This document shows, one piece after another, positions 9,582 through 19,588 of a stretch of DNA of 64,000 nt. Every line of letters starts with the position of its first letter. The stretch's first letter is position 1. The DNA comes from JBMNIZ01 sp050951405 (GTDB lineage Bacteria > Bacillota > DULZ01), in the NCBI GenBank assembly GCA_050951405.1, contig JBMNIZ010000002.1, forward strand, positions 246,277 through 310,276, written 5' to 3'. Both the position numbers and the translations under genes were made by a program. The notes below the pieces were generated by a model. The model was not told the DNA's origin. It ran no database searches and saw nothing but the letters and a program-made list of their open reading frames with translations.

Positions 9582-10762
9582 GGTCAGATATGTAATTTTA
9601 TTGTTGCTAGTTTCAGGCCTGGTTTCCGGCTGCTGGGACAATTGGGAAATCGAGGAGAGAGGGCTGGTTCTTGGTCTGGGACTTGATCTGGCCTCCGGGA
9701 GAGGCAGGGATTTTCCCGGCCTGGAAGGGAGTATTTCCGACGTAGAAGGATTCCCGGCCTTATGCCCTGACCTTTCAACTGCCCATTCCTGCTGCCTTTG
9801 GGGGAGGAAACGGTGGGGGTGGTGGGGAAGAAGGATTTTGGAATCTGACTTCCACCTTTCCCGGCAGCGCCCAGGAAATCAGGGGGCTGGCCGCCACCCG
9901 GAGCAGCAGGAAGCTTTATTTTGAACATCTACAGGTGATGGTTATCGGCCAAGAACTGGCCCGCCACGGTTTCTATCCGGTTCTGGACCGGTTTCTCCGG
10001 GACCGGGAGGCCAGGCGGCAAGTACAGGTTTATGTTTCCGAAGGCCTGGCGAAAGATGTCTTGGCAGTGAAGCCCAAAGGTGAAAAAATCAATGCTACTT
10101 ACCTGTCCACCCTGGTTCAAAACTCTGATGTAGCTTCCAGGATAGCGCCAGCCATGGATCTGGGTCAGATTTCTCGGAGGATTCATGAAAACGCTTCTTA
10201 TGTTATTCCCAGAGTCACTGCCGCCGGGGATGAAGTAAAGCTGGCCGGGGGAGGGCTATTGAGAGGAGACCGATTGGTAGGGTGGCTGGGGGAGGAAGAA
10301 ATAGCCATCTACCGCTGGATAATTAACCAGGTTGAAGGAGGTGCTGTTACCTTTTCTTCCGAGGAGCAGGGAATGAATCTGGTAGATGCTTACAGTCCGG
10401 TAACCACCATGTCCAGTATCAGGCCTCGCCTGCATAATGGTGAGATGCAGATCTTGGTCAAGATCAAGTCGGAGGGGGATTTGGTGGAGAAGCAGCAGCC
10501 GGCGGATATCCTGGTAGCGGGGAATTTGCAGCAGATCAGAGCTGCGGTGGAAAAAGAGGTGGAAAAACGAGTTAAATTACTGGTAGAAAAAGTCCAGAGG
10601 GAATTTCAGTTAGATATCTTTGGCTTCGGGGAGGAGATCAACCGTCGTTACCCCAAGGTCTGGAATGAAATCAAGGACCGGTGGGAGGAGGAGATTTTTC
10701 CTGTCGTACCGGTAGAAGTTCAGGTGGATCTGGACATCAGAAGGATAGGAGTCAAACGTTAG
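9571..10762 (+). CDS. GerC/GerKC-family spore germination lipoprotein (frameshifted)
   Basis: The N-terminus is a lipoprotein signal with lipobox LVSGC and the GerC signature GCWDNWEIEERGLVLGLGLD. The rest, open from 9935 to 10762, has the GerC core: VYVSEGLAKDVLAVKPKGEKI, a segment rich in RIHENASYVIPRV, and an amphipathic helical C-terminus with FGEEINRRYPKVWNEIKDRWEE. GerC is the outer-leaflet lipoprotein partner of GerA/GerB. The frame is disturbed between about 9700 and 9930; out of frame that stretch encodes family-like text such as PYALTFQLPIPAAFGG. Start ATG 9571 follows GGGAGGTG by 8 nt and overlaps the end of the B gene. Corrected length is about 396 aa, normal for the family. Confidence 0.88.
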
Positions 10763-10769
10763 GAGGAAG

Positions 10770-11003
10770 ATGATGTTACCAGTGTTTCAGATGGTAGTGG
10801 AATATGTCTTTGGCATTTTTTCCGATTGGATGGTGCTGGTGCTGGTGTTATGTGGCTTTTGGTCCTTTTCTATGGTCAGCCGGGGACTGGCCGAGAGAAA
10901 GCTTGGTCGGGAAGCGGATCTGGCTTTTTACGGAGGCTGGTTCTATCTGGGACTGGGTCTGATAGCTTTTGCCGGGGGCAGGCTTTACAATTTCTTTTTT
11001 TAG
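10770..11003 (+). CDS. Small two-TM membrane protein of the germination operon
   Basis: A 77-residue protein with two predicted transmembrane helices (about residues 8-33 and 52-72) and a short charged loop between them (RGLAERKLGRE). It starts 8 bp after the GerC-like gene behind AGGAGG and appears to be the fourth cistron of the receptor operon. Small hydrophobic proteins of this size accompany clostridial gerK clusters (for example the CLC_0170 group or D-subunit-like proteins), but I cannot assign it to one by eye. A role in receptor stability is a guess from context only. Confidence 0.6.
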   Translation: MMLPVFQMVVEYVFGIFSDWMVLVLVLCGFWSFSMVSRGLAERKLGREADLAFYGGWFYLGLGLIAFAGGRLYNFFF

Positions 11004-11085
11004 CAGGAAATACTCCCCGGATTGAGAACTTTATAGAAAAAGCATTTTACCAGATGATGCTGGGAGAGGGAAATGGGGAGGAAGA

Positions 11086-11643
11086 ATGAAGCTGATTGTG
11101 GGTTTGGGGAATCCCGGTCCTCGCTATGAGACGACAAGACATAATGTGGGGTTCATGACGGCTGATTTGATTGCTGATACTCTGGGTGCGGCATTTAAGC
11201 AAACCAGGCATGGGGCTCTTCTGGCGGAAGCTTTTCACCGGGGGCAGAAAATTTTGGTGGCCAAACCCTTGACCTATATGAATTTGAGCGGCCAGGCGGT
11301 TGGCTCTCTGTTCAATTGGTACAAATTAGGTGCAGGGGATTTGATTTTTGTTTATGATGATATGGATTTGGAGGTAGGCCGGTTGCGTATCCGGGGTAGG
11401 GGTAGTGCCGGGGGACAGAAAGGAATGGGTTCGATTATCCAGGTTTTGGGTACGGAGGATCTGGTTAGAATCAGAATTGGGGTGGGAAGGCCTCTTGAGG
11501 GTTGGGGAGGGGCGGAGCATGTTTTGAGTCCTTTCCGGGACGAGGAGTGGGCGGTAATGCAGGAACTCCTGCCCCGGGCGGCAGCGGCGGCCCTGGAATT
11601 GACCTATCAGGATCTGGAAACAGTGATGAACAAATACAATTAA
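11086..11643 (+). CDS. pth: Peptidyl-tRNA hydrolase
   Basis: A 185-residue intact Pth (SpoVC in Bacillus). It releases tRNA from peptidyl-tRNA that drops off the ribosome and is essential. Signatures are LIVGLGNPGPRYETTRHNVGF (residues 3-23, with the catalytic His near 20), PLTYMNLSGQAV, the DDMDLEVGRLRIRGRGSAGGQKG block and RIRIGVGRP. ATG 11086 follows GGGGAGGAAG. Gene order ctc ... pth ... mfd matches Bacillus, but the germination operon is inserted after ctc and no fin (yabK) gene is seen before mfd. Confidence 0.97.
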   Translation: MKLIVGLGNPGPRYETTRHNVGFMTADLIADTLGAAFKQTRHGALLAEAFHRGQKILVAKPLTYMNLSGQAVGSLFNWYKLGAGDLIFVYDDMDLEVGRLRIRGRGSAGGQKGMGSIIQVLGTEDLVRIRIGVGRPLEGWGGAEHVLSPFRDEEWAVMQELLPRAAAAALELTYQDLETVMNKYN

Positions 11644-12155
11644 CTGTCGTCTAACGGTCGTCAGACGTCGGAGAACAGTCTTCAGTATCCGGGTCATCCT
11701 GTTGGGTCTTAGGTCAAACCTCACGCAAAATGCTGTCAACCCTCGGTAGGGACAGGGCCCTGTCCCTGCCCGGAGCGGTCGTCAGTGGTCAGAAATCGGT
11801 CTTCGAATGTCGGGCGTCTGTGTCTAAATGCTGGTTTGGGATATTACGCGGTCTGTACAGTAATGCCAGGCGTTTCGTAGAACTAGATCTATACTGATGT
11901 AAAATAACCCCAAAGGATGACCCGAAATTCTGAAGTCCGGCGACCGTATTCGACGACCGGCGACCGACCTTTAACTTCCCACCAACCTCCAGAGAGAAAG
12001 GTTGACGGTAAGGCCAGGAGTTGGATATAATTAATTGCGGTATACTGTGAGCAGGTCGATCTTGTTAGTTTTGAAAGATCATTTTGTTGGCAATGGGGGT
12101 CCCCTGGGGCGTCCATTATTTGGCATTGACAAACAGAGGACAAACGGAGGTAAAA
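11644..12155 (+). other. 512-bp gene-free spacer with GTC/GAC repeats and mfd promoter
   Basis: No convincing gene on either strand. The spacer holds a perfect 18-bp palindrome (GGGACAGGGCCCTGTCCC, 11748-11765). It also has scattered copies of a GTCGTC/GACGACC-type motif (GGTCGTCAGACGTCGG at 11656, GGTCGTCAG at 11778, CGACCGGCGACCGAC at 11956). These look like a small interspersed repeat family. The mfd promoter lies near its 3' end. Confidence 0.6.
12002..12031 (+). promoter_or_regulatory. Sigma-A type promoter of mfd
   Basis: TTGACG (12002-12007), an 18-nt spacer and a consensus TATAAT (12026-12031), about 125 bp before the mfd start codon. Confidence 0.65.
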
Positions 12156-15100
12156 ATGCAGCATCAAAGTCTATTACAACTCCTGGCTGGTAATGAGCAA
12201 TTCAAGAAAGTTAGTGATGGTCTGAATTATCACCTGCAGCATCAAGCAGTTTTTGGCCTGGTGGGCAGTCAAAAACATTTTTGGTGGGCAACCCTTGCAG
12301 GTTGGCAAGAAAATCTGCAGTTTTTGATCATTACCATGGATGATCTGAGCGCCAGGCGCATTGTTGATGATTTGAGCACTTTTTGCGGTGAAGAGAATGT
12401 GCTCTTTTTCCCTGGACAGGAGTTCCTCCCCTACCAGATTTATGCCCGGAGCAGGGAAATTTCTGGCCAGAGAATAGGAGTGCTGTCCAACTTGATCAGG
12501 AAAAAACCCCGGATCGTTGTGACTACCGGTGAAGCCTTTTGTCAGAAGCTGATGCCGGTTCAGGTTTTTAGGCGGTATTTGCTGGACCTGCAAGTGGGCC
12601 AGCAACTGACCATGGAAATCTTAAATACCAGGTTGACCGGGTTGGGCTATGAAAGAGTGGACCTGGTGGAAGCTCCCGGTCAGTATGCAGTCCGGGGAGG
12701 TCTGGTTGATGTTTTCCCCCTGAATACTTCTCAGCCGCTCAGGGTGGATTTTTTCGATGATGAGATAGAGACTTTAAGGGTCTTCGACATAGAAACCCAA
12801 CTTTCGGGGGAAAAGTTACAGGAGACAATTATCGCCCCTGCCTGGGAGACACTGGTGGGCGAAAAGGAGTTGGACCGGGCCTTGCCCCTCTTAAACCAGG
12901 AATGGCAGGCCACGGTGAATAGGCTGGAAAAATTAAAGAAGACAAGCGCAATTCAAGCTTTGAATGAAAAGGTAAAAAAACAATTAGAAGAATTGGAGCA
13001 AGGAATCATTAACGAATCTTGGGAAAGGTGGCAGCCTTTCTTTTACGAGAAGCAGTCTGTTTTGACAGAGTATTTCCAGGTCACACCAGTATTGATTTTG
13101 GATGAGCCTCACCAGGTATTGGAGAAAATACACCGTTTTGAGAAAGAACGTTCTGAGACTTTTATGGATTTACTGGAAGCAGGGGAGGTTTTGCCCGGGC
13201 AAAGTAATCTTTACTGGGAAACTGAGGAGGTTCGTAAGATTATTTCCCGGGCAAAGGTGCTGGCTTTTTCCAGTCTGCCCCAGAGTCTGGATGTAATCAG
13301 GCCCCAGAATCTTGTCAATATTCAGTCCAAGACAGCCCCCCTGTTTTTAGGTAAGGTAAAAATGCTCAAGGAGGAGCTGCTTCGTTGGAAGAAACTCCAT
13401 TATTCGGTAGTGTTCATGGTCAGTACCCGGGAACGGGGCGAGCATCTCCGGGAATTGCTCTGGGAAAACCATCTTGAAGGGGTATGGGAGCAAGACCTGA
13501 GAGAAAGTCTCTATCCGGGGCAGGTACGGATTATTCCGGGCAACTGGCATCAGGGGTTTGAAATGCCCTCTTTGAAATTGGTTTTGCTTACGGAACAGGA
13601 GGTTTTTGGTCAGCGCCAGCGCAGGCGGTCCAAGCCTGCATTTAAGGAAGGGGCCAAGATTTTTTCCTTTGCCGACTTGAAGGAAGATGATTATGTGGTC
13701 CATGTCCATTATGGGATTGGGAGATACCTGGGAGTGCAGCGTCTGGAAGTAGGAGGAGTGTATAAGGACTACCTCCAGATCCAGTATCATGGAGCCGACC
13801 GGCTATACGTTCCCACAGATCAGATTGACCTGATTCAGAAGTATATCGGGGCGGAAGGCCATGTTCCCAGGCTCAATAAATTGGGAGGCACCGAGTGGTC
13901 CCGGGTGAAGCACCGGGTGAAAGCTTCCGTCCAGGATATGGCAGAAGGGTTGATCAAGCTTTACGCTGCTCGGGAGACGGCCAGGGGCCATGTTTTTTCC
14001 CTGGACACACCCTGGCAGCAGGAGTTTGAGGATCTATTTCCATATAAGGAAACGCCTGATCAATTACAGGCCATCATTGATGTGAAAAAGGATATGGAAG
14101 GTCCCAAGCCCATGGAACGTCTTCTTTGTGGTGACGTGGGTTACGGCAAGACAGAGGTGGCATTAAGGGCGGCCTTTAAGGCAGTTATGGATAGTAAGCA
14201 AGTGGCTGTACTGGTGCCCACTACCGTTTTGGCCCAGCAGCATTACAATACATTTCAGGAGAGATTTGCCCCCTTTCCTGTGAAGATCGGTCTTCTAAGT
14301 CGTTTTCGCACTCCGAAAGAGCAATCACAAGTGATCAAGGGTTTGAAAAATGGCAGTGTGGACCTGGTTATTGGCACTCACCGTCTCCTTTCCGCCGATG
14401 TGAGCTTCAAGAATCTGGGGCTGGTAGTCATTGACGAGGAACAGAGATTTGGTGTGGCCCATAAAGAAAGGTTGAAACAAATCCGGCAGAATGTGGATGT
14501 ATTGACTTTGACCGCCACCCCCATACCCCGGACCCTCCATATGGCCCTGTCCGGGGTCCGGGACATGAGCACCATCGAGACTCCTCCTGAGGACCGCTAT
14601 CCGGTCCAGACATATGTGGTGGAGTACCATCCCGACCTGGTCAGGGATGCCATCCGCCGGGAACTGGGCCGGGGAGGTCAGGTTTACTTTATCCATAACC
14701 GGATTCAGGACCTGGAAAGGGTCACTAGCATCATGTGCAGGAACTGGTCCCGGAAGCCCGGGTGGCCCTGGCACACGGGCAGATGAAGGAAAATGAACTG
14801 GAAGATGTGATGCTGGCCTTTGTTGAGGGGGACTACGATGTTCTGGTCTGCACCACCATAATCGAAAACGGATTGGACATTGCCAATGTGAATACTCTGA
14901 TTGTGGACGAAGCCGACCAGTTGGGACTGGCCCAGCTTTACCAGCTCCGGGGAAGGGTGGGCCGTACCAATCGCCTGGCCTACGCCTATTTTACTTACCG
15001 GCCCCAGAAGGTCATCAACATCGCAAGCCCAGAGAAGACTGAGCGCTATCCGGGAATTCACCGAATTTGGCTCCGGTTTCAGGATTGCCATGCGGGATCT

Positions 15101-15724
15101 GGAGATCCGGGGGGCCGGGAACCTTTTGGGACCGGAGCAGCATGGGCAGATTCTGGCGGTGGGCTTTGACCTTTACTGCAAACTCCTGGCGGAAGCGGTG
15201 GAGGAGGCCAGGGGACGGCTGCCCCGGGAAGCCAAGAAAAACCGCCCGTGTCGCCTCTGATCGAGCTGCGGGTGGATGCTTATCTGCCCGACAATTATAT
15301 CAGCCAGTCCGGCTTAAAAATGGAGATGTACCGGCGGCTGTCCTTGGCTCAGAACCTGGAAGAGGTGGAGGCCTGCTACGAGGAGTTGGCGGATCGCTTT
15401 GGCCCGCCTCCTGCTCCAGTCCAGAACCTGATTCGGATTGCCCGCTCTGCGGGTCCAGGCCATGTCGCTGGGAGTGAAGAGAGGCTCGCCCAAACTGCCT
15501 CGGGAAGTGGAAATAGAGACTCTGGCCCGCTTTTCCCTTGAAAGGGAGAAAAGCTGATCAGGCTGGCCCAGGATTTTCCCCGCAAGCTGAGTTTTTCCAC
15601 CGCCGGGGGATTGACCATCAAGGCCCGGATAGGCTCCTTCTCCCAGGAAGAGCTGTTGGCTTTCTTGGAAAGTGTTTTCAAAAGGATGAAAAGCCTTGCC
15701 TCGGAGGAGCAACTGAAGGTATAA
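12156..15724 (+). CDS. mfd: Transcription-repair coupling factor Mfd (several frameshifts)
   Basis: Mfd is an ATP-dependent DNA translocase that removes stalled RNA polymerase and recruits UvrA. Domains in order: UvrB-like N-terminus (GLVGSQKHFWWATLAGW; VRGGLVDVFPLN), the RNAP-interacting domain after about 13650 (DYVVHVHYGIGRYLGVQRL), RecG-like helicase motifs (LLCGDVGYGKTEVALRAAFK at 14124-14183; VIDEEQRFGV; LTATPIPRTL), and the translocation region (RGAGNLLGPEQHG). The frame holds to about 14735. Further shifts follow near 15035, 15235, 15450 and 15540; the first is a lost G in ATG-GTG-CAG. Corrected length is about 1190 aa, typical. ATG 12156 follows GGAGGT at 7 nt; the frame is also open upstream without a ribosome site. 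Confidence 0.95.
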
Positions 15725-15775
15725 TGGGCATGTTCTTAACTAGAGGACAGTAAGCCCAGGGAAGGTAGTGAAGGC

Positions 15776-16776
15776 ATGCGCAAGACTATTAGGCTCTTTT
15801 CGGTGGCAGCACTCATTCTCGGTCTCCTGCTGGGAGGCTGCGGCAAGAAAAAGCGAAGTTGTGGCGTGAAGTGGACGGGGTGCAGATTACCCGGGACCAG
15901 CTGGACGTGAAAGCTGGAACAGGCTAAAGAAGATGTTTGAGGCCCAGGGCTTTAGCTTTGAGCGGCGACGACGGTGCCAAAATGCTGGAGTACCTGGAGA
16001 GGGATGTGCTCGAATCAGATGATTCAGGAGTTGGTGCTCAGGGCGGAGGCGGAGAAGCAAGGTCTGCAAGTGGAGAGCAGGAGATTGAGAAGCAGTTGGC
16101 TGCCATGAAGGAGCCTTACGATGAAGAGACTTTTCAAGAGCTCTTAAAACAGCAGAACCTGACAGAGGAGATTATCAAAGAAAATATTGAGCTGCAGATG
16201 CTGGTGGATCAGCTTTTCGAGAAGGTGACGGCAGATGTGTCCATGTCCGAGCAGGAAATCCTAGACTATTTTACCAGCAATTATGAAAGCTTGATTCAAT
16301 ACAAAGCCAGTCATATCCTAATCCGGCCGGAAGGAGATGCGGAGGATCAGGAAGCCGCCGACGGGGAGGCCAGGAAAAAGGCCGAAGATCTCATTGCCCG
16401 CCTGGACCAGGGAGCGGATTTTGCCGAGCTGGCTCGGACTTATTCCGCGGACCAGGGATCGGCTGCTCTGGGAGGTTCTTTGGGGCAGTTTTTCACCAAG
16501 GATACCAGTCCTTATGTTCCCGAGTTTACCGAAGCAGTGCTTCAACTGGCGGAAGGAGAATATACCGGCCGGCCGGTGAAAACCGATTTCGGCTACCATA
16601 TTATCAAGCTGGATGAGAAGCTGGACAGCTATGAAGAGCTGCAGGCTTCTTTAAGGGCCTCGCTGGAATTGGAAGAAAAAAATCGCGTGTTCTATGATTA
16701 CTTCTCCAAGGCCATCAATCAAGCGAAAATCGTCAATCATCTGGTGGAGAAAGATGATAAAGCCGGGAAAAGCTGA
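15776..16776 (+). CDS. PrsA/SurA-type peptidyl-prolyl isomerase lipoprotein (frameshifts near N-terminus)
   Basis: A secreted foldase anchored outside the membrane. The N-terminal hydrophobic signal ends in lipobox LLLGGC at about residue 22. The middle is a SurA-N-like helical region (KQLAAMKEPYDEETFQELLKQ). The parvulin PPIase domain has KASHILIRPEGD, ADFAELARTYSADQGSAALGGSLGQF and FGYHIIKLDEK (about residues 180-275). The first 100 codons are scrambled by shifts near 15855, 15905, 15960 and 16010-16070; from about 16075 the frame is clean. Corrected length is about 333 aa. Position directly after mfd, 51 bp apart, suggests co-transcription. A strong terminator follows. Confidence 0.85.
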
Positions 16777-16803
16777 AGAAAGGTAATTTTTAGGAGATGG
16801 TTC

Positions 16804-16833
16804 AGGGCCCGAAAGGAAGATTTCGGGCCTTTG
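16804..16833 (+). terminator. Rho-independent terminator after the foldase gene
   Basis: GGCCCGAAA (16806-16814), loop GGAAGA, TTTCGGGCC (16821-16829), then TTT. The group II intron fragment begins a few bases downstream. Confidence 0.8.
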
Positions 16834-16837
16834 CCAT

Positions 16838-17190
16838 GTGCGCTTGGCATGGGCGATAGCTTGGCGGTGAAAGTCTGCTGTGGGCTTGGCAGTGGGGACT
16901 AAAATCCTTTGGCAAGGGTGCCCATGGCGGGCTGGGATCTGAAGGAAGCCGGGGGCAAAATTCCGACCCGATGAACAAGAACCGCGTGTGAGGCTGTCCA
17001 GGGCGGACGAGTCTGCATAACAAGACCAAGTCCAACATCCGAATCCTGTTTAGTAGCTGCCGCGGGTACACGGGATGAGAGATATCGCTTTTACCCGGGA
17101 AGGTCTGGCAGGTGTGCCACGGGCTGTATCTGGACATGGCAATGTACGGCTGAGCTGCCAGAAGTCAGCAGAGGCCATAGTAGGCAGGTG
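16838..17190 (+). mobile_element. Group II intron, 5' fragment (domain I region only)
   Basis: The segment begins GTGCGC and carries blocks familiar from bacterial group II intron 5' ends: GGCATGGGCGATAGC, GGCGGTGAAAGTC, GGCAAGGGTGCCCATGG, ATCTGAAGGAAGCCGG, AACAAGAACCGCGTGTGAGG, GCATAACAAGACCAAGTCC, GAAGTCAGCAGAGGCCATAG. These belong to domain I. No reverse transcriptase ORF and no domain V hairpin follow before the ABC-F gene, so this is a 5' remnant. It starts about 8 nt after the stem of an intrinsic terminator, the insertion preference known for group IIC introns. The 3' limit is approximate. About 110 bp of unassigned sequence separates it from the ABC-F stop codon. Confidence 0.75.
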
Positions 17191-17298
17191 GTCAAGAACA
17201 TCTGCTGAAAACTTATTATTTGGTTCTTTGATTGTTTTACGGTCGCAAGGAACGTCCCCCTGGTTCTATAAGCTCAAAAGCAGATCTTGTATTTAGAT

Positions 17299-18945
17299 TT
17301 ATTCAAGGAGATTTTTCAAACGGCGGATTTGCCCTAAAATTTCACGGTATTCTACCTCTAAAAGCTCTGGATCATCCTTTTTGGAGGGCATAGAAATTTT
17401 ACTTATTACCTCCGTCAAACGAGTTTCTAATAGTAAGATTTCTTCCTTGATCTGCTCTTTTCCCCTGTTTCTAACTTCAGTCCTACTAGCCATATATTCT
17501 TCATAGCTGCCCTTGAAAGTTTTAAGCTTGTGGTCTTCGATGGTCATGATCTGATTAGCTACTGAATTTATAAAGCGCCGATCATGAGAGACAAAGAGCA
17601 GGGAGTGTTCATACTCTCGCAGAACTTCTTCCACCACTTCCAGAGAGTTTAGATCCAGATAGTTTGTAGGTTCGTCAAGGATCAATAGGTTAAAGTCACT
17701 ACATATTATTTTTGCAAAGGAAGCCTTAACTCGCTCCCCTCCGCTTAAAATCCCAACCTTTTTATACACGCTATCTCCTTTGAAAAGAAGGCGGGCCAAT
17801 AATATTCTAACAAAACTCTCCTCATAAACGCTTTCTGCCATAACATTGTCGAGGATACTCTTATTTTCCTCTAAGATACTTAACTCCTGACTGAAATAAC
17901 CAATCCTTACGTTAGGAGCAATCTTTATTGGGGGCTCTTGGTTCAGGATCATTTTTAGCAAAGTGGTTTTTCCACACCCATTGGGACCTATTAAACCTAC
18001 CTTAGCTCCATTTTCCAGATGAAACTGAGCATCTTTAAAGATAACTTTTTCCCCAAAGCTCTTGTTGAGCTCTTTTCCTTCGATGATAACTTTGCTATAT
18101 ATTTTCTGAACATCCCCAATGTCTAACTTGATTTTTTCGATTTTTGGGGGTTTCTCCTTAACTTCCAGATGCTGAATTCTTGCCTCCACATTCTTAATAG
18201 CACGATCCAAATTAGCTTTTGCTTTTTGATTGCCCATCTTGTGGAGTCTAGCCTCAGAGTTACCCATCCTTCGGGGAGTCTTTCGCATTGATTTTACTTT
18301 TTCCCGAGTAGATATTATGACCCTTTCTAGTCTCTTCTTTTCCTTAACATATTGCTCATATTCAAATTGAGCCAGCTCTCGCTCCTCAGTCTTTTGCTTA
18401 ATATATTCACTGTAGTTGCCGGAATAGGTTTTGATTTTCCCTTCTTCTATTTCGATAATTTTGGTACACAGACTATCCAGCAAATCTCGATCGTGAGAGA
18501 TCAGGACTAAGGCCCCAGAAAATTCGGCAAAGGAGTTTTCCACTAATTGAATCCCTTCTATATCCATATTACTAGTGGGTTCATCAGCGAAAATAATAGC
18601 ATTATTTTGACTTAGGCTGGCCGCCAGCTTAAAGCGGGTTTTTTCTCCTCCGCTCATACTCTCCCGATAGGTTTGGGGAACTTTAAATTTTGAAGCCATT
18701 TCTTGCTGAATTGTTTCTTCCTCAGGGGACTCTAGTTGGGAGATGTAGGAGCATTTCCCATAAAGTTTTACCCATCCTTCATCAGGCTCTATTCTTTGGC
18801 TTAAAAGATTCAATAGAGTTGTTTTTCCTGCCCCATTTACTCCCACAATACCAATGCGATCTTGATCATATATGCAGAGATTTTCAATATCTAAAATAAG
18901 GCGATCTCCATATGATTTTTTTAGATTTCTACATTCTACTAACAA
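17299..18945 (-). CDS. ABC-F ATPase, ribosome-protection type
   Basis: A cytoplasmic protein of about 548 residues with two ABC cassettes and no membrane segments. Walker A motifs are GVNGAGKTT and GPNGCGKTT. Signature motifs are MSGGEKTR and LSGGERVK. Walker B motifs are IIFADEPTS and LLILDEPTN, both followed by SHDR. The linker between cassettes is basic and coiled-coil-like, with a second coiled coil at the C-terminus. ABC-F proteins of the Vga/Msr/Lsa/VmlR type dislodge ribosome-targeting antibiotics; housekeeping members act as translation factors. The long linker and attenuator-like leader favour resistance, but substrate cannot be read from sequence. TTG 18945 behind AGGAGG gives MLVECRNLKKSYGD. 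The gene is visibly more AT-rich than its neighbours and is on the opposite strand, suggesting acquisition. Confidence 0.88.
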   Translation of the reverse strand: MLVECRNLKKSYGDRLILDIENLCIYDQDRIGIVGVNGAGKTTLLNLLSQRIEPDEGWVKLYGKCSYISQLESPEEETIQQEMASKFKVPQTYRESMSGGEKTRFKLAASLSQNNAIIFADEPTSNMDIEGIQLVENSFAEFSGALVLISHDRDLLDSLCTKIIEIEEGKIKTYSGNYSEYIKQKTEERELAQFEYEQYVKEKKRLERVIISTREKVKSMRKTPRRMGNSEARLHKMGNQKAKANLDRAIKNVEARIQHLEVKEKPPKIEKIKLDIGDVQKIYSKVIIEGKELNKSFGEKVIFKDAQFHLENGAKVGLIGPNGCGKTTLLKMILNQEPPIKIAPNVRIGYFSQELSILEENKSILDNVMAESVYEESFVRILLARLLFKGDSVYKKVGILSGGERVKASFAKIICSDFNLLILDEPTNYLDLNSLEVVEEVLREYEHSLLFVSHDRRFINSVANQIMTIEDHKLKTFKGSYEEYMASRTEVRNRGKEQIKEEILLLETRLTEVISKISMPSKKDDPELLEVEYREILGQIRRLKNLLE

Positions 18946-19294
18946 AATAAAAACCCCTCCTAAATCTACCGGAGAGGATAGTATCCTTGCAGACCTTAAC
19001 CATACCAAAAGAACTATATCTTCTATTGCCCATGGCCTTAGGCCAAAAAGTATAGTACTCTCTCAGGCAACAGAATCTACAGCAAAGTATAGTTATCGAA
19101 AGCTATCTGCAGAAGCCAATACTATCCACTCACAGGTAAAAATGCATGATTGCTAAGCCGTTTCCCAACGACTTACTCAAAACTACATTTTCCCAGTTAA
19201 GTGAATTAATTGTACATCTTCTGCAGATACCTTACCTTTCTTAAATCTTCCCTAAGGCTCTTAATTAGGCTTTTCACTAGCCTATAGCCTACTG
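18946..19294 (-). promoter_or_regulatory. Leader of the ABC-F gene with attenuator overlapping the Shine-Dalgarno
   Basis: On the minus strand about 350 nt separate the promoter from the start codon. Just before the start, CCTCTCC and GGAGGGG form a 7-bp stem followed by TTTTTATTTT, an intrinsic terminator whose 3' arm contains the AGGAGG ribosome site. Upstream, 11-nt arms at 19218-19228 and 19105-19115 (ATCTGCAGAAG and its complement) can pair. A three-codon ORF (ATG-TAC-AAT-TAA) lies just downstream of the first arm, and another small ORF starting at ATG 19003 runs through the terminator. This layout fits ribosome-mediated attenuation as known for ABC-F resistance genes; the mechanism here is inferred. 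Confidence 0.65.
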
Positions 19295-19300
19295 ACTACA

Positions 19301-19329
19301 ATTATAAAAGTAATCAACTTTTATGTCAA
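19301..19329 (-). promoter_or_regulatory. Consensus sigma-A promoter of the ABC-F transcript
   Basis: On the minus strand: TTGACA (19329-19324), 17-nt spacer, TATAAT (19306-19301). Both hexamers are perfect. Confidence 0.8.
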
Positions 19330-19505
19330 ATTCCTATGCACAATATTTCCAGAATAGGGCAGCAGGGAAGGATGCATATTTCTCCCTGGAAAAGTGAATT
19401 CTAGTATTACTTCACAAAGCTACAGGGAAAAAAGACGGGTTCCCTTCGCCGGGCTGTCCTTTTAAAAAGGAAAAAAAGATTTTCCGGTGGACAATGGAAA
19501 AAAAT

Positions 19506-19535
19506 GAATAATTAAATATGGGCAGATATATACTA
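19506..19535 (+). promoter_or_regulatory. Possible sigma-G type promoter of spoVT
   Basis: GAATAA (19506-19511) and TATACTA (19529-19535) are separated by 17 nt and resemble the forespore sigma-G elements (GnATA / CATnnTA) with one or two deviations. B. subtilis spoVT is sigma-G dependent, so context supports a weak match. Confidence 0.4.
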
Positions 19536-19588
19536 ACATTGAAAAGTTAGCCAAAGGTTAATCAGGCAAAAGGAGGGATAACGGAGTT

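Noticed and set aside
14735..15541. Programmed ribosomal frameshifting in mfd
   Set aside because: Several shifts of both signs with no slippery heptamer and downstream structure, and the same pattern in unrelated essential genes; sequencing error is simpler.
17075..17296. 73-codon plus-strand ORF in the intron fragment
   Set aside because: Coincides with group II intron ribozyme sequence; no coding features.
16777..17298. Full group II intron with reverse transcriptase
   Set aside because: No RT motifs on either strand and no domain V-like hairpin before the ABC-F gene; only the 5' part is present.
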